From contig JAOTTZ010000065.1 of NCBI GenBank assembly GCA_029864165.1, positions 1 to 7,856 on the forward strand: a stretch of 7,856 bases of DNA. The letters are read 5' to 3'. This document shows positions 6,974 through 7,856 of the stretch, one piece after another. A program made the position numbers and the translations under genes. The notes under the pieces were generated by a model. The model was not told the DNA's origin. It worked only from the letters and a program-made list of their open reading frames with translations, and did no database searches. The stretch comes from Burkholderiaceae bacterium. GTDB taxonomy: Bacteria; Pseudomonadota; Gammaproteobacteria; Burkholderiales; Burkholderiaceae_C. The stretch's first letter is position 1; the number at the start of each line of letters is the position of its first letter.

Positions 6974-6998
6974 TCACGGTGCCGTGAACTCTCCGTGA
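6974..6998. promoter_or_regulatory. Candidate operator: palindrome plus 11-bp direct repeat
   Basis: TCACGG (6974-6979), TG, CCGTGA (6982-6987) forms a 6-2-6 inverted repeat; a second CCGTGA follows at 6993-6998, exactly 11 bp after the first. OmpR/PhoB-type regulators commonly bind direct repeats with 10-11 bp periodicity, and one is encoded next door, so autoregulation and/or control of the divergent gene is the natural inference. A further TCAC at 6965-6968 and GTGA at 6943-6946 may be degenerate half-sites. Binding by this regulator is not shown by the sequence. Confidence 0.5.
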
Positions 6999-7003
6999 TG
7001 AAC

Positions 7004-7031
7004 TTGCAATCCCGACCGGTGAGCATACGTT
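7004..7031 (+). promoter_or_regulatory. Possible promoter of the PEP-CTERM protein gene
   Basis: TTGCAA (7004-7009) and TACGTT (7026-7031) lie 16 bp apart and would give a leader of about 55 nt before the ATG at 7095. Both hexamers are weak. The candidate operator ends 5 bp upstream of the -35, a common activator position. Confidence 0.25.
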
Positions 7032-7094
7032 GGGTGGGCTCTCTTCGCAGGTCCCGCGCACCATTTCTCACAACCAATTTTTTGGAGTAGCACT

Positions 7095-7856
7095 ATGAGT
7101 TCATCACATCGTTCGTTCAAATCAATTACCGCGGCTGCGCTCGCCGTGGGGCTGACGTCCGCCGCACAAGCGGCACAAGTTCAACTGAAAGTGACGGTTG
7201 AAAACCGTGCTCCCGCTAACAGCGTCGCTTTCGCGCCGCTGCGTGTGGGGTTCAACAGCGGAACTTATGACTCGTTCAATGCGGGCGGGACAGCAAGCGC
7301 CGCGATCGCGTTGATTGCCGAAAGTGGAAGCGGCTCCGCTTGGTTTCCGGCCTTCGCCGCCGCCGACCCGACCGCAACTCTGGGCACTGTTGGCACTTTC
7401 CCGCCTCCCCTGCTTCCAGGCGTAGCGGCGTCGGAAGTGTTTTCAATCGACACGGATACCAACCCGTACTTCACCTTCGCTGCCATGGTAGTACCGAGTA
7501 ATGATTCTTTCATCGGCAATGATTCGCCGACGCAGTACAAATTGTTCGACAACGCTGGCAATCTTCTGATCACTAGTATCACCCAAAGCCGTCAGAATAT
7601 TTGGGATGCGGGCTCGGAAGTTACCGATCCGGCGACAGCCGCATTCTTGGTCGGAGGCGACGCCAGCGGGCACGCGGCCGAAAACGGAGTCGTGGCGTTC
7701 AGTTTCACACAATTGACGGCGTTCGATGGACTGACAACCGGCGCCAATTATGTCTTCGACAGTCAGCTCGCCTCAGACAACACGGAGATTTACCGCATTT
7801 CATTTGCACCGGTGCCTGAGCCCGAGACCTACGCGCTGATGTTGGCCGGTTTGGCC
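7095..7856 (+). CDS. Secreted Spondin_N-domain protein with PEP-CTERM signal, 3'-partial
   Basis: This is a predicted exported surface or extracellular protein; 254 codons are present and the frame runs off the window with no stop. A Sec signal peptide covers residues 1-26 (positive HRSFK, hydrophobic AAALAVGL, cleavage after AQA). The mature part resembles bacterial Spondin_N domains: VTVENRAP near the start, a GTYDSFNAGG segment (about 56-65), FAAMVVPSNDSFIGND (about 128-143) and DAGSEVTDP (about 173-181). The C terminus begins a PEP-CTERM sorting signal, VPEPETYALMLAGLA (240-254); the rest of the helix and the basic tail, probably 10-15 residues, lie outside. Such tails are handled by the exosortase system in species that make exopolysaccharide biofilm; no exosortase is in the window. 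The ATG at 7095 has GGAG 7 nt upstream. Spondin_N in bacteria has no settled function; in eukaryotic F-spondin it is a C2-like fold. The assignment rests on pattern recognition of the whole domain. Confidence 0.85.
   Translation, partial: MSSSHRSFKSITAAALAVGLTSAAQAAQVQLKVTVENRAPANSVAFAPLRVGFNSGTYDSFNAGGTASAAIALIAESGSGSAWFPAFAAADPTATLGTVGTFPPPLLPGVAASEVFSIDTDTNPYFTFAAMVVPSNDSFIGNDSPTQYKLFDNAGNLLITSITQSRQNIWDAGSEVTDPATAAFLVGGDASGHAAENGVVAFSFTQLTAFDGLTTGANYVFDSQLASDNTEIYRISFAPVPEPETYALMLAGLA

Overview
The window looks like ordinary GC-rich proteobacterial chromosome, most likely a betaproteobacterium (Burkholderiales or a relative). The pointers are a secreted protein ending in a PEP-CTERM sorting signal, two different sensor kinases, a membrane diguanylate cyclase and an initiator tRNA with the standard bacterial features. 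I see no phage, insertion sequence, CRISPR array or transposase. The lineage is inferred from protein style, not from a marker gene.

Layout. Positions 2-1549 (+) hold the 3' part of a polytopic membrane histidine kinase of the NarL/DesK (HisKA_3) type; its start lies before the window. After a non-coding gap of about 300 bases comes a minus-strand initiator tRNA-fMet (1867-1943) with its own rho-independent terminator (1820-1852) and an extended -10 promoter. Upstream of it on the same strand is a CHASE-GGDEF diguanylate cyclase (2018-3391). A perfect 10-bp inverted repeat spans the cyclase stop codon and the tRNA promoter spacer.

A divergent intergenic region (3392-3675) separates the cyclase from guaC (3676-4653, +), a GMP reductase of the 325-residue type best known from Firmicutes. 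The guaC leader side carries two strong hairpins, one followed directly by five T residues, so it may be attenuated or may terminate a short separate RNA.

guaC converges with a two-component operon on the minus strand: an OmpR/PhoB-type response regulator (6189-6899) and its HAMP/HisKA sensor kinase (4678-6189), coupled by a TGATG overlap. Divergent from the regulator is a secreted Spondin_N-domain protein with a PEP-CTERM tail (7095 to the window end, cut at its extreme C terminus). Between them lies a compact repeat, a TCACGG-TG-CCGTGA palindrome plus a further CCGTGA exactly 11 bp downstream. It is a good candidate operator for the regulator, and could control the operon, the surface protein or both.

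How the genes fit together: the right-hand end reads as a plausible sensing and surface module (kinase, regulator, PEP-CTERM protein). The middle has two unrelated guanine-nucleotide enzymes, one consuming GTP to make c-di-GMP and the other returning GMP to IMP. The left kinase has no visible partner regulator in the window. Nothing here is clearly a new system; the most original signals are the 11-bp direct repeat in the 6900-7094 divergon, the structured region before guaC, and the inverted repeat between the cyclase and the tRNA.
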